Of a stretch of 64,000 bases of DNA, positions 27,934 through 37,680 are shown piece after piece. The translations under genes were made by a program, and so were the position numbers. The notes beneath the pieces are model-generated. The model searched no databases. It saw nothing but the letters and a program-made list of their open reading frames with translations, and was not told the DNA's origin. Every line of letters begins with the position of its first letter. The first letter of the stretch is position 1. The DNA is from 66-474 sp044464225 (GTDB lineage Bacteria > Pseudomonadota > Gammaproteobacteria > Xanthomonadales > Rhodanobacteraceae). Where the stretch lies: contig JBIQLN010000003.1 in NCBI GenBank assembly GCA_044464225.1, positions 1 to 64,000 on the forward strand, given 5' to 3'.

Positions 27934-28818
27934 ATGTCGTTTGCAGATCGGGTGCCGGAATACGTCGAACGCGTTGAACGTGCACTGGACGCGCGGCTGC
28001 CCGCGGCGGATGTCCGACCCGTTTCCCTGCATTCCGCGATGCGCTACGCGGCACTCGGCGGGGGCAAGCGCATCCGGCCGTTGCTGTGCTATGCGAGCGG
28101 CGAAGTGCTGGGTATCGCGCCCGGGCGCCTGGACGATGCCGCGTGCGCGGTCGAGTGCGTGCATGTGTTCTCGCTGGTGCACGACGATTTGCCGGCGATG
28201 GACGATGACGCATTGCGTCGCGGCAAGCCGTCGACGCATGCGGCGTTCGGCGAAGCCACGGCGATTCTCGCGGGCGACGCCTTGCAGACCCGCGCGTTCG
28301 AGATCCTTGCCGGCGACGGTACGCGCGATGCCGCCGAGCGGCTGGGCATGATCGCGATCCTGGCTGGCGCTGCGGGATCAGAGGGCATGACCGGCGGGCA
28401 GGCGGTGGATCTCGAGTCCGAAGGCAAGCAACTCGCCGCCGCGGATCTCGAAGCGCTCGATCGCGACAAGACCGGCAAGCTGATCCGTGCGGCCGTGCTG
28501 ATGCCGACTTGCGCGGCGACCGGCCTTCCGGACGCCTCGCGCGACGCGCTCGATCGTTTCGCCGAATGCATGGGGCTGGCGTTCCAGATCAAGGACGACG
28601 TACTGGACGTGGAAGGCGAGCAGGCGCTCACCGGCAAGACCCACGGCGCCGATGCCGCCCGCGGCAAGGCCACGTATCCGTCGTTGATGGGGATGGACAA
28701 CGCCAAGCGCCGCGCCGACGCGTTGTACGCGGACGCGCTCGCTGCGCTCGAACGCTTTGGGGACGCCGCCGAACCGCTGCGCTGGCTGGCTCGGTATATC
28801 GTCCACAGGGACCGTTGA
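27934..28818 (+). CDS. ispA: Farnesyl/geranyl diphosphate synthase
   Basis: The 294-residue trans-prenyltransferase condenses IPP with DMAPP and geranyl diphosphate. Visible are GGGKRIRPLL for IPP binding, the first aspartate-rich motif DDLPAMD (residues 84-90), GDALQTRAFE, and the second motif KDDVLD. The chain length looks like that of a farnesyl diphosphate synthase (IspA), which would feed the squalene synthase transcribed in the opposite direction from the shared intergenic region. GAGGAG is placed correctly for ATG at 27934. Confidence 0.9.
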   Translation: MSFADRVPEYVERVERALDARLPAADVRPVSLHSAMRYAALGGGKRIRPLLCYASGEVLGIAPGRLDDAACAVECVHVFSLVHDDLPAMDDDALRRGKPSTHAAFGEATAILAGDALQTRAFEILAGDGTRDAAERLGMIAILAGAAGSEGMTGGQAVDLESEGKQLAAADLEALDRDKTGKLIRAAVLMPTCAATGLPDASRDALDRFAECMGLAFQIKDDVLDVEGEQALTGKTHGADAARGKATYPSLMGMDNAKRRADALYADALAALERFGDAAEPLRWLARYIVHRDR

Positions 28819-28942
28819 AGCCTGCCGGGCGGCGGGCGGCCCGCGCCACGCGTTGGGGCACGCCGATCCATCGGGTGGCGGGCTTGCATCGCGCTCCCTG
28901 AAGCTCGAAACTTGCGCTCGTCTGGAGACCGGCCTGTAGCCG

Positions 28943-30823
28943 GTGGGAGCCCCGGGGCACATAGTGATCAGCCACGAAGGGTCGCCAGGGAAGCGCGGCA
29001 TCATTGCGGAACTCAGCTATCGCCACGTGTGGCGGGCCGCGGCGGTCTACATCGGCGCGGTGTGGGCCCTCTCGCAAGGCATCGCACAGCTCGCCCCCGT
29101 ATTCCAGGCCCCGGACTGGATCACCCGCTGGTTCGTGATCGCCTGCGCGATCGGCTTTCCCTTCTGGGTGGCCTTTTCCTGGTATTACAAGCTGACGCCG
29201 GAAGGCCTGAAGCTCGAAAGCGACGACAGCAGCCATGATCACGCGTTCCATCGCGCCACCGGGCGCAAGCTGGATCTGTGGATCATCGGTGTCATGGCGG
29301 TCGCCATCGTGCTGCTGGTCACCAACACCTTCGTGCTGCACCGGGACGTGAACAGCGCGGCCGGGGCAGCCGACGCGCAGGCGATCGAAGCGGAGCTGGC
29401 GAAGGTTCCGTTCCAGTCGGTGGCGGTACTGCCGCTGACCAACGACAGCGGCGATCCCAAACAGCAGTATTTTTCCGACGGGCTTTCGGAGGAGCTGATT
29501 TCCGATCTCACCCAGGTCAGCGGGCTGAAGGTGATCGGGAAATATTCCAGCTTCAAGTTCCGCGACAGCAACGACAGTCTCGCCCGGATCGGAGCCGCGC
29601 TCGGCGTGGCCCACCTCATCCAGGGATCGGTACGCCAGCAGGCGAACCGGATCCGGGTCACCGTCAACATGATCCGTGCCAGGGACGGAGCCAGCGTCTG
29701 GTCGCACAGCTACGACGAAAAGCTCAACGACGTGTTCGCGATCCAGTCGAAGATCGGCGAGGCCGTCGCCGACGCGCTGAAGGTCAAGCTGCTGGGCAAG
29801 CCGATCGTGGCCAGCGACAAGCCGCCCAGCGGCAATGTCGATGCGTACGAACTGATGCTGCAGGGGCGCGCCACCTACCGCCGCGGCACCGAAGCCAGCA
29901 TTCGCCAAGGCATTTCATTGTTCCGGCAGGCACTCAAGCTCGATCCGGATTACGCCTATGCCTGGGGCCTGCTGTCGAATGCTTCGGTCAACCTTGGCGT
30001 GCTGTTCCTGAACGGCGATGCGCGCCAACAGGCTTTCACACAGGCTCGCGCGGCCGCGGACAGGGAGCAGGTGTTGGCCCCGGATGCGGCATACACCCAT
30101 ACCGATCGCGGTTACCTGCTGGCAACGGTGGACAACGATCCCATCGGTGCGCTGGCGGCGTACAAGCGGGCCCATGAGCTGGCCCCCAACGACACCACCA
30201 GCATGAACTATCTGGCGAGTGGGCTGGAAAACCTGGGGCAACTGCAGGCGGCTGTGGACATGTACCGGAAAGCTCTCGCCAACGATCCCGCCCGCGTCGA
30301 CATCTATTTCAATCTGGCACTCGCCTTGCTGGGGCAACGCCAACTCGATGACGCGGAGCAGGTTGCCAGGAAAGGGTTGGCCTGGCAGCCGAATTATCCG
30401 TGGTTGTACGGGATCCTCACTGAAGTCGATGTTCTGCGCGGCGATGTGGACGCGGCACGAAGCAACGCCGCCAAGGAAACCGACCCGGTGGACGGCCCAT
30501 GGGCGATCGCGCTTGCGCAACAAATCGATCCGGATCGTCGGAAGGCCGATGCAGCGCTGCGCGATTACATCGCCAAGCAGGGCAAGGACCAGCCGTATTT
30601 CGTGGCCGACCTGTACGCGGTGCGCAAGCAGCCCGACGAGATGTTCGAATGGCTGCAGCGTGCCTGGAAGCAACGCGATCCGAATTTCTCCGGTCTGCTG
30701 CTCACCGATCCCTTCGTGCTCGCCTACCGGCGTGACCCGCGCTTCGCGGCCTTGTGCAAGCAGGCCGGCTTGCCGCTGCCGGATCGTGCGATCGCTGCGG
30801 CCGCGGCTCCCGGCACACCCTGA
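28943..30823 (+). CDS. Membrane-anchored TolB-like/TPR protein
   Basis: The ~626-residue protein has two hydrophobic segments at about residues 35-85 and one near 115-135. A FlgO/TolB-like N-terminal domain follows (SVAVLPLTNDSGD, FSDGLSEELISDL, ARIGAALGVAHLIQGSVR), then at least five TPR units from ~residue 280. The arrangement recalls adenylate-cyclase-associated and CadC-like TPR proteins common in Xanthomonadales, but the catalytic or DNA-binding domain is missing, so it may be a sensory or scaffold protein. The start is uncertain: GTG at 28943 or GTG at 28964, the latter with GGGG upstream. It is monocistronic as far as seen. Confidence 0.7.
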   Translation: MGAPGHIVISHEGSPGKRGIIAELSYRHVWRAAAVYIGAVWALSQGIAQLAPVFQAPDWITRWFVIACAIGFPFWVAFSWYYKLTPEGLKLESDDSSHDHAFHRATGRKLDLWIIGVMAVAIVLLVTNTFVLHRDVNSAAGAADAQAIEAELAKVPFQSVAVLPLTNDSGDPKQQYFSDGLSEELISDLTQVSGLKVIGKYSSFKFRDSNDSLARIGAALGVAHLIQGSVRQQANRIRVTVNMIRARDGASVWSHSYDEKLNDVFAIQSKIGEAVADALKVKLLGKPIVASDKPPSGNVDAYELMLQGRATYRRGTEASIRQGISLFRQALKLDPDYAYAWGLLSNASVNLGVLFLNGDARQQAFTQARAAADREQVLAPDAAYTHTDRGYLLATVDNDPIGALAAYKRAHELAPNDTTSMNYLASGLENLGQLQAAVDMYRKALANDPARVDIYFNLALALLGQRQLDDAEQVARKGLAWQPNYPWLYGILTEVDVLRGDVDAARSNAAKETDPVDGPWAIALAQQIDPDRRKADAALRDYIAKQGKDQPYFVADLYAVRKQPDEMFEWLQRAWKQRDPNFSGLLLTDPFVLAYRRDPRFAALCKQAGLPLPDRAIAAAAAPGTP

Positions 30824-30827
30824 GCCC

Positions 30828-30846
30828 GTCCGCGGAATTCGCGGAC
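30828..30846. repeat. Perfect hairpin after the TPR gene
   Basis: GTCCGCG-GAATT-CGCGGAC forms a 7-bp stem (extendable through the AATT centre) just after the TPR stop. There is no T run, so it may be a rho-dependent pause or transcript-end stabiliser rather than an intrinsic terminator. The rest of 30850-31060 holds no gene I can support. Confidence 0.4.
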
Positions 30847-31064
30847 CGCTGGCGCGGGATATGCCCACTCGATCCGCCTTGAGTGGATGCGGCTGTCAAA
30901 ACTGTTTACACCCTGACGCCCGGGGCGTGCTCGGGATAAAGCGCCCGGAAGACAAGGGGTTGGCCGTCATTTCTGTCGCGGCGCTCCAACCTTGCGTCGG
31001 TGGGACTTACAGATTCGACGCCTGTTCCCGATTCGAATGCAATGAAAACAGTGGGTTGCGCGGG

Positions 31065-31080
31065 TGGCACAGCCTATGCA
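31065..31080 (+). promoter_or_regulatory. Sigma-54-type promoter upstream of the PEP-CTERM gene
   Basis: TGGCACAGCCTATGCA fits the sigma-54 pattern, with GG (31066-31067) and GC (31078-31079) separated by exactly ten bases and a full TGGCAC at the -24 side. The -12 side is ATGC rather than TTGC. It lies about 79 bp before the start of the PEP-CTERM protein gene, giving an untranslated leader of roughly 67 nt. Transcription would need an enhancer-binding activator. Confidence 0.6.
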
Positions 31081-31158
31081 GAAGTCCGTCATCGGCAGGG
31101 AAGGAACAAGCACTTTGCGGTTCCTCCGCAATCCGCAGATCGAGAGGGGTATTCAGTG

Positions 31159-31782
31159 ATGACACGTTATCTGGTTCTCGCGGCTGCGGCCGTGGTGCTG
31201 GCCATGACTGCGCCGGCAGCATTTGCGACGCGGGTGATCTTTGATCCGCCGCCGAACTTGCTTTCATCCAGTGCGCTCCCGAGCACCGACTGCACGCAGA
31301 GCATGGACGATCTGAACAACTACACCCCCTGCCGTGTCACTCAACTCAATACGCCGTATACCGTGGAGTGGGTGGATTGTTCGAGCCTCTCCCCGGGTCT
31401 GATGGCCAGTGGTTGGTGCCTTTTCATGGATAACGTGACGGGTGGGTCGCTCAGCAGCTTCCGATTTGAATTCAACGTTCCCAGCGGCGGATCATCGGAC
31501 GGCAGCGACTTGCTTGAATGCAGCAGCCAAGGCATTCGCGGACCGGTGTCGGACAACTGCCCCGACGGCGCACGCCTGTCGCCTGGCGATTCGCTCGACC
31601 TGTCGTTTTTTACGTTGCTTCCGAACAACACGAACTTCTATCTGATTACCGACTTCATAAACCAGCCTGATCCGGCGACGGTGACGGTTTCCGCCCCCGA
31701 GCCGGGAGAACTGGGCCTGTTCTGCCTCGGCCTGTTGATGCTGGCCGGCTACGGCTGGCGTCGTCGTCGCCAGTACGCGTAA
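31159..31782 (+). CDS. PEP-CTERM sorting-domain exported protein
   Basis: The 207-residue protein has a Sec signal peptide (MTRYLVLAAAAVVLAMTAPA, then AFA) and a mature domain of unknown family with several cysteines. Its C terminus is typical of the PEP-CTERM sorting signal: APEPGELG, a hydrophobic helix LFCLGLLMLAGYG, then WRRRR. Proteins of this kind are processed by exosortase (EpsH) and released or anchored outside the cell, often with exopolysaccharide. Neither exosortase nor EPS genes are in the window. The start is ATG 31159 or the adjacent GTG 31156, with GAGAGGGG just upstream. A sigma-54-like promoter lies at 31065. Confidence 0.8.
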   Translation: MTRYLVLAAAAVVLAMTAPAAFATRVIFDPPPNLLSSSALPSTDCTQSMDDLNNYTPCRVTQLNTPYTVEWVDCSSLSPGLMASGWCLFMDNVTGGSLSSFRFEFNVPSGGSSDGSDLLECSSQGIRGPVSDNCPDGARLSPGDSLDLSFFTLLPNNTNFYLITDFINQPDPATVTVSAPEPGELGLFCLGLLMLAGYGWRRRRQYA

Positions 31783-31857
31783 ACAAACAGCACGAAGCCA
31801 CCGCGCGCGGCGGGTCGCAATGACTTGCCGCGCGTTGCGTTGCGGCGTTGGCAGCCC

Positions 31858-32610
31858 CTATTTCTCCGTCGCGCCGCGCTCGATCTTCCCGACGAGATTG
31901 AAGAGGATGCGCAGGTCCTCGGCATCCAGCGTGTCGCTGCGCATGCCGCGGAAGTGGTCGTTGAATGCGCGCACTGCAGCGGGCGGATCGTCGAGTGAAT
32001 AGCCGATCACGCTCAGCGCCATCCAGGGGTCGAAACCGGGTGGCGGATCGGGCAGGGCGGCGATCGGGTCGGGCCACAAACCGAAACCCGAGGCCGCCAA
32101 TGTCGCCCACGGGAACAGCGGACCGGGATCATCCTTGCGCGACGGTGCCATGTCCTCGTGACCGATGATCTGCGCGCGTGGAATGTGCCAGCGCGCGGTG
32201 AGGTCGGTGAGCAGATGGATCAGGTTGGCGATCTGTGCAGGCGGAAACGGCACGTGGCCGTTGTTGTCGATCTCGATGCCGATGGATGCCGAATTGACGT
32301 CGGTGATGGTGCCCCAACGGCCGCCGCCCGCGTGCCACGCGCGCAGCGTGTCGCTGACCAGTTGATAGATGTGACCGTCCCGGCCGATCAGGTAATGCGC
32401 ACTGACCGGACCGTCCGGGTTGCGGGTGCGCAGCGTATCCAGCGCCTGCTGCACTGAACCCTGGTCGGTGAAGTGCAGCACGATCAGCTGCGGTTTGCGG
32501 ATGTCGTGATTCTTCGAGGGCACCCAGGTGGCCATCGGGTTGCGTGGCGGCAGCCGCGCGCAGGCGCCCATGATGATCGATGCGACCAGCACAGCCAGCA
32601 GGCGTGCCAT
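31858..32610 (-). CDS. Lipoprotein N-acetylmuramoyl-L-alanine amidase, AmpD/AmiD type
   Basis: The 250-residue product starts MARLLAVLVASIIMGACARL, a lipoprotein signal with cysteine at ~17, so it probably sits in the outer membrane facing the periplasm like AmiD. The zinc-amidase domain shows LIVLHFTDQGS, SAHYLIGRDGHIYQLV, the GIEIDNNGH region and GHEDMAPSRKDDPGPLFPW with histidine/aspartate ligands. It would cut the MurNAc-L-Ala bond of peptidoglycan or its fragments. It follows the sulfotransferase gene by 35 bases on the same strand, so it may be co-transcribed with it. Confidence 0.85.
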   Translation of the reverse strand: MARLLAVLVASIIMGACARLPPRNPMATWVPSKNHDIRKPQLIVLHFTDQGSVQQALDTLRTRNPDGPVSAHYLIGRDGHIYQLVSDTLRAWHAGGGRWGTITDVNSASIGIEIDNNGHVPFPPAQIANLIHLLTDLTARWHIPRAQIIGHEDMAPSRKDDPGPLFPWATLAASGFGLWPDPIAALPDPPPGFDPWMALSVIGYSLDDPPAAVRAFNDHFRGMRSDTLDAEDLRILFNLVGKIERGATEK

Positions 32611-32645
32611 GTGCGAAAGGCGAGGCGAATCGCGGTGCGCGGGCT

Positions 32646-34247
32646 TCACTTCGCCAACGCTCCGCCATCGCGCAAACGCTGGCGCAGCCGATCCAGCTTG
32701 TCGCCATACAACGCGCTGCGGGCGGTGTCGCGACGGATCGGTTGCCGCACCTGCGCGGCGCTGGGCAGACTCTGCACGGTTCGCGCGGTCTTGTGGAAAT
32801 CCAGGCATGCGGGGTCGAAGGGCAATTCGCAGAACTCCAGCAGGCGGCGGACTTCGGTGTCCGGATCGGCAACCAGCGACTCGTACGGAAGGTCCAACAC
32901 GCGACCCGGGTATTTGTCCAGCCAGAAACGCGTGAGGCGCAGGAAGTCGATGCAGTAGTCGGCCAGTTCGTCCATGCTGCAGGCAAAGCCGCTGTTCTCG
33001 CTGAAGCACTGGCGGAAGCAGCCAAGGCAGGTTTCCACCGGGTCGCGCCGGACGATCACGGCACGCGCCGCCGGCATCATCGCCAGCGCCGCGCCGACCA
33101 GGTACCAGGTGACGAGGCTCTTGTCGGTAAAGCGCGGTTTGCGCTCGCGCCACCGCGCGGTGCGCGCGAGATAGTCGCGGCCGAGGCGCTGCCAATCTTC
33201 GGCGGTGGCATCCGGCACCCACAGCGGGAACGCCGAATTGCGACGATGCGTTTCCGCATCGATCACCTGCGTCATGTCCTTGATCTCGTTTGCGCCCTCG
33301 ACCTCCGGGTGCGAAGCCAGGATCTGTTCGACCAGGGTGGAGCCGGAACGCGGGATGCTGACGATCAGGATGGCTTCGCGGCCGGCAGTGGGGTCGATGG
33401 GTGCAGGCAGTTCCGTTGAAAAGGCATCCTGGATGGCGGCCACGCGGCGACGTTCACCCGCAGCGTCCCACTTCACGCGCTGGCGACGCGATGCATTGCC
33501 GCGCTCGAACGCTCCGTAGGCCTGCCCATACTCACCCTGGTTTTCCAGCGCCTTCGCGTAACTGAAAGCCAGCAACTCGTAGTCGCGGCCGGCGAGGCCC
33601 GGTCGCGCCAGTGCATGCTGGATGCGTGCCGCCTCGGCAGCATCGAAGCGCACCGTGTTGAGATTCGACAATCCGAACCAGCCTTCGGCATTGCCGGGAT
33701 CGCGGCGCACCACTTCGCGGTAGCCCTCCACGGCGGCATCGATATCGCCGAGGCTTGCCTGGACACGGGCCAGCGACAATCGAGCCGAAAGGTGCGCGGG
33801 ATCGAGTTCAATCGCGCGCCGCAAGGCCGCGACCGATTCCTGCGAACGGGCATGCCGGCCGAGCGCCTCGCCGAGATTGAACCACGCCAGTGCGGAATCG
33901 GGGGCAAGCGAGCAGGCTTGTCGCAAATGGACAAGCGCCTGCTCGGGTTCGGCGAGCTCGAACAGGGCGATACCGAGCCCGACGTGCAACTCGTCGTCTC
34001 GTGGAAAAACGGCGAGCAGCTTCCGGAAGCAATCGGCGGCCTTGGCGTGAAGGCCGCGGCGCTGCGCCACCATGCCGAGCATCCGGATGGCATCCAGGCA
34101 ATCGGGCGCCAAGGCCAGCACGCTGTTGAGCGATCCCTCGGCGGCGTCGAACTGCCGCTGTTCCCATTCCCTCCGGGCCCGCGCCAACAGCCGCGTGGCC
34201 ACGGGGGACAACGGCCGCCGCGATGGGTCTTGCACCGATTGCGACAT
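32646..34247 (-). CDS. TPR-sulfotransferase, copy 1
   Basis: The ~533-residue protein has an N-terminal half of about six TPR units (for example AWFNLGEALGRHARSQESV) and a C-terminal sulfotransferase domain. That domain has the PAPS 5'-phosphosulfate loop SIPRSGSTLVEQILASHPEV near residue 300 and the 3'-phosphate motif VRRDPVETCLGCFRQCF. No signal peptide is present, so it is cytoplasmic. The acceptor is unknown; TPR-sulfotransferases can modify proteins or small molecules. ATG at 34247 (MSQSVQ) is chosen over GTG at 34262. It lies 156 bp downstream of a TonB receptor, beyond its terminator. It is a close paralog of the gene at 55236. Confidence 0.85.
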   Translation of the reverse strand: MSQSVQDPSRRPLSPVATRLLARARREWEQRQFDAAEGSLNSVLALAPDCLDAIRMLGMVAQRRGLHAKAADCFRKLLAVFPRDDELHVGLGIALFELAEPEQALVHLRQACSLAPDSALAWFNLGEALGRHARSQESVAALRRAIELDPAHLSARLSLARVQASLGDIDAAVEGYREVVRRDPGNAEGWFGLSNLNTVRFDAAEAARIQHALARPGLAGRDYELLAFSYAKALENQGEYGQAYGAFERGNASRRQRVKWDAAGERRRVAAIQDAFSTELPAPIDPTAGREAILIVSIPRSGSTLVEQILASHPEVEGANEIKDMTQVIDAETHRRNSAFPLWVPDATAEDWQRLGRDYLARTARWRERKPRFTDKSLVTWYLVGAALAMMPAARAVIVRRDPVETCLGCFRQCFSENSGFACSMDELADYCIDFLRLTRFWLDKYPGRVLDLPYESLVADPDTEVRRLLEFCELPFDPACLDFHKTARTVQSLPSAAQVRQPIRRDTARSALYGDKLDRLRQRLRDGGALAK

Positions 34248-34353
34248 CGAAAGCGTGCTCACTTCATGGTCGAAGGTGGCTCAATACTAAATGGCGGCGG
34301 GGCCGATCGCCGTCGAATCCACAGGCGTTCTTCGGCATCGCTCGGCGACGATC

Positions 34354-34380
34354 AAAAAAACGCCGGGCTTGCGCCCGGCG
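34354..34380 (-). terminator. Rho-independent terminator after the first TonB receptor
   Basis: On the minus strand a perfect 8-bp stem CGCCGGGC/GCCCGGCG with a GCAA loop (34361-34380) is followed by a run of seven T (plus-strand A run at 34354-34360). It lies just past the stop of the receptor at 34403 and separates it from the sulfotransferase gene. Confidence 0.9.
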
Positions 34381-34402
34381 GCGGAGAGTGAGCGGGGAGC
34401 TC

Positions 34403-37400
34403 TCAAAAATCGTACGACACCGAGAATCTGAAATAACGCGGCGACCGGGTGTCCTGCACCCGCCCGTAGTCGGGATTCGGACTGGAAGTCGTTCCGAAGA
34501 AGTCGTTGTAGAACACCGTGGTTTGTTCGTTGAATACGTTGAACACGGCGAGGTTGAGGTCGAGCTTGTGATCGGCCCACGTGGGCCTGTAATCCACGTT
34601 GAGGCTCAACTGATGGGTCCACGGCAGGCGGCCGATCGAACCCGGCGGTACCGGCTGGCCGCCGCACCAGTAGTAGGTGCCGGAACCGGCCAACTGATCC
34701 GGGCCATAGTGTCCGCGGCACAGGCGGGGCGTGCCCGAGGCAATGTACAGGTTGCCACCGACCGTCCAGTCCGGCGTGATCGCGTAGGCACCATAGACCT
34801 TGAGAGTGTTCCTGCGATCGTTGGGCAACATGCCGTAAGAGTTTTCCATCCGCAACGGGAAGTCCCACGCGGTGGTGATCGATTCGTAGGATCCGCTCTG
34901 CTGGGAATAGGTGCTGACCGGTCCTTCCGTGTTGCCGATGGTTTGCGACCACACGTAGTCGATCTTGGCGAACCACTTGCCGTCCCATTCGTGCGACAGC
35001 GACAGGTCCACCGCGTAGTATTTGCGGGTCGGGCCACGCGGGAACTGCTGGTCCGCGGCCGTGAGGGTGACCGGGACGAGGCTGCCATCGGGCGCCAGCA
35101 TCAGGATGTGATTGGTGGTGCCCGGGTTGACCAGCACCAGGCTCTGGGCCCAGCTGGCGCAGCTTTCCGGCGTCATCCAGTCGTAACCTTGCGCACGCCC
35201 AGCGGCGCATTCGTTCTGGATGGCATCGAAGTCGTCGATGATGCGGCTCATCTTCTGGTAGGTGCCGGTGGCGCCGAACACCCAGCTGGTGCCGAGCATG
35301 TTGAATTGCTGCTGCATGCCCAGCACGAAATTGTCGGAAAACTCGGCCTGGATGTCCTGCGCCGCGGAGACGCGCGGATCCTTGGCCTGTCCGTATTCGC
35401 TGTCGATCGATACGCCGGTGGAGGGGTTCTGCGGCAACGGCGTGAAGCCGATGGGCTCCCCGGTTGCCGGATCGATGCCGGTGTAGGTTCCGTACAGTCC
35501 CATGTTGGTGACCGGCGCGGCGATCGACAGCGCCACCTGTGTCGGCAGGGCCAGGTAGTAGCGACCGGCGTTGCCGAACACCTTCAGCGTGGAATCGCCG
35601 TGGACGTCCCAGCTGAAGCCCAGGCGTGGCGCCCACTGCGGCTTGGTCAGGCGGATGTAGGGCTCGCCCGAGCCGTCGTAGTTGGTGAACTGGTCGTTGC
35701 GGATGCCCAGATTCAGCAGCAGGTTGGGCGTGATCTGCCAGTTGTCCATCACGTACTGGGCGCGCTGGACGACATTGACGGAGGCAGTGCTCCGCCCGAC
35801 GTGTTTTTGCACGTAGTAGCACGTGCCGCTCGAGTCGCATTGGGTCGAGGGTCCGACGTATGGCGGCACGTTCGGGTCGCTGTTCATGATCGGCTTGCCG
35901 GCGTCGGAGTGTCCGTAGATCCAGTAATAGCCGGGTCCGGTGTTGACCGAGCCGTCCAGCAGGTCCCACGAATTGATGTTGTCGATGCCGATCTGGAAAT
36001 CGTGGCTGCCCAGCTTGTAGTCGAGGCTGAGGCGGTAATTCGTCACCCGTTCGCTGTGTCCGGGATCCGAAACCGACGAGTTGGTCTGTTCGTTGCGGAT
36101 GCCGCCGGGGGGGACAAACCTCGGATCCTGGTAGGAAGCATCGGCGATGTGCGGCAACGAGGACTCGAACGGCAACTGCGTGTAGTACGCGCCGCGCATC
36201 TTGCCCAGCATCGCGTTCAGGGTCAGGTTGTCCGTGAGGTAGGAGGTGTAGTTCGCCACCCACATCCTGAAGGCGGTCTTGCTGATCTGGTCGAGCCCGA
36301 CGGGGTCGCCGATCTGGAAGGTGCTGTAGTCGAAGTCGTTGATGGCGCCCCAGGTCTTGTGCTCGTTCTGGAGCCCGGTGACGGTCAGGATGTTGTTGTC
36401 GTTGATGTTCCAGTCGATCTTGGCGTAGATCTTCGGGTCGTGGACCGTCCAGCGCTCGGTGGTGGCGCCGCTCCCCGCGAACTCGTCGGTCGTCCGGTAA
36501 TCGCTGTCATCCTGCTCCGCGCCCACGAAGAAGAACAGCTTGTCCTTGATGATCGGCCCGCTGACGTAGGCGTCATAGATCGTTTCGCTGCTGCTGTTGT
36601 GTTTCCGGTAGACGGCTATGTCGCCTGGCCGGTAGCCCTCGTCCGTCGAAAGCGGGTTGTTGTAGTAGTAATTGATCGGGTCTTCGCGCAGGCTGGCCGG
36701 CTGCCATGAAGCGCGGGCGCCGAAATGCCATTCGTTGGAACCGCTCTTGCCGATCTGGTTGATCACGCCGCCGATGGATCGGCCATAGCGTGCGTCGTAA
36801 CCGCTGATGAAGGTTTGCTGCTGCTCGATGGCGCCGTAGGGCAACGTGATGCCACCCTGGTTGTTGAGCGCTTCGGTCGTGTTCATGCCGTCGACGTAGT
36901 ACGCGTTCTCCGCCGTCGACGCGCCGCCGAATACATTGGTAGGCGTGCCCAGCGGGCCGCCGACCAGTTCGGGGTTGCCCTTTCCGACGCCGGGTGCCAG
37001 CAGGGCAATGTCCTCGGCCGTACGTGCCAGGGGAAGTTGCTGCAATTGCTTGGAGGTGATCGTGGTGACCTGGTTGGTGGTGGTCACGTCGATCGCCGGG
37101 ATCGAGTTGGCCGTGACATTGACCGCGCCAAGCGTGGTGGGACCCGCGGCTGCGGACGCGAAATCCACCGCCACCGCACCGGCCGCGGCCGGTGTCACCC
37201 CGGTTCGGCTCTGCACCACCCTTCCGTCCTGCAGCAACGACACCGTGTAGGTGCCGACGGGCAGGGTGATCGAATATTTGCCAGACGGCCCAACCGTGAT
37301 GGTGCGGTTGTAGCCCGCACCGCCGGTGATCTGGATCGTTTCGCCGGACGCCACGGGGGCGGTGCCGTAGATGGTGCCCGTGGTCGCCTGCGCCCAAGCC

Positions 37401-37501
37401 GCACCCGCAAAACCCAGCGCGGCCGAGCCGATCGCGATCGCCAGGGCCTTGCGCTTGAAGATGTTGTTGTGATGCGTGGTACGCCGAGACTTGCTCATCA
37501 T
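34403..37501 (-). CDS. Oar-like TonB-dependent outer-membrane receptor, copy 1
   Basis: The 1032-residue protein has a long signal peptide ending AGAAWAQA and a carboxypeptidase-regulatory-like (CarboxypepD_reg) N-terminal domain (GGAGYNRTITVGPSGKYSI, LPVGTYTVSLLQDGRVVQS). A plug follows with QLPLARTAEDIALLAPGV, then a large beta barrel ending in RYFRFSVSYDF with terminal Phe. These are hallmarks of Oar/OmpA-related TonB receptors of Xanthomonadales, which import an unknown ligand through TonB or aid protease secretion. ATGATG at 37496-37501 carries GGGGAG upstream. The repeated upstream element is at 37681-37755. Confidence 0.9.
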   Translation of the reverse strand: MMSKSRRTTHHNNIFKRKALAIAIGSAALGFAGAAWAQATTGTIYGTAPVASGETIQITGGAGYNRTITVGPSGKYSITLPVGTYTVSLLQDGRVVQSRTGVTPAAAGAVAVDFASAAAGPTTLGAVNVTANSIPAIDVTTTNQVTTITSKQLQQLPLARTAEDIALLAPGVGKGNPELVGGPLGTPTNVFGGASTAENAYYVDGMNTTEALNNQGGITLPYGAIEQQQTFISGYDARYGRSIGGVINQIGKSGSNEWHFGARASWQPASLREDPINYYYNNPLSTDEGYRPGDIAVYRKHNSSSETIYDAYVSGPIIKDKLFFFVGAEQDDSDYRTTDEFAGSGATTERWTVHDPKIYAKIDWNINDNNILTVTGLQNEHKTWGAINDFDYSTFQIGDPVGLDQISKTAFRMWVANYTSYLTDNLTLNAMLGKMRGAYYTQLPFESSLPHIADASYQDPRFVPPGGIRNEQTNSSVSDPGHSERVTNYRLSLDYKLGSHDFQIGIDNINSWDLLDGSVNTGPGYYWIYGHSDAGKPIMNSDPNVPPYVGPSTQCDSSGTCYYVQKHVGRSTASVNVVQRAQYVMDNWQITPNLLLNLGIRNDQFTNYDGSGEPYIRLTKPQWAPRLGFSWDVHGDSTLKVFGNAGRYYLALPTQVALSIAAPVTNMGLYGTYTGIDPATGEPIGFTPLPQNPSTGVSIDSEYGQAKDPRVSAAQDIQAEFSDNFVLGMQQQFNMLGTSWVFGATGTYQKMSRIIDDFDAIQNECAAGRAQGYDWMTPESCASWAQSLVLVNPGTTNHILMLAPDGSLVPVTLTAADQQFPRGPTRKYYAVDLSLSHEWDGKWFAKIDYVWSQTIGNTEGPVSTYSQQSGSYESITTAWDFPLRMENSYGMLPNDRRNTLKVYGAYAITPDWTVGGNLYIASGTPRLCRGHYGPDQLAGSGTYYWCGGQPVPPGSIGRLPWTHQLSLNVDYRPTWADHKLDLNLAVFNVFNEQTTVFYNDFFGTTSSPNPDYGRVQDTRSPRYFRFSVSYDF

Positions 37502-37680
37502 GGTACGTACTCCCCGGTGGATGGTTCACGCGTGTAGTGAGCTTGCGGGTGCGGTGAGCGCGACACTTCCCATGCTGCTGTATCGAGTCGCACGCCATGT
37601 GCGAACGCCAGATCTGCCGCGGACAGCGGCACCGTGCGCGCGGCCCTCGAACCTTCCCGTGCGCCCTCGCGGGATGCCGT

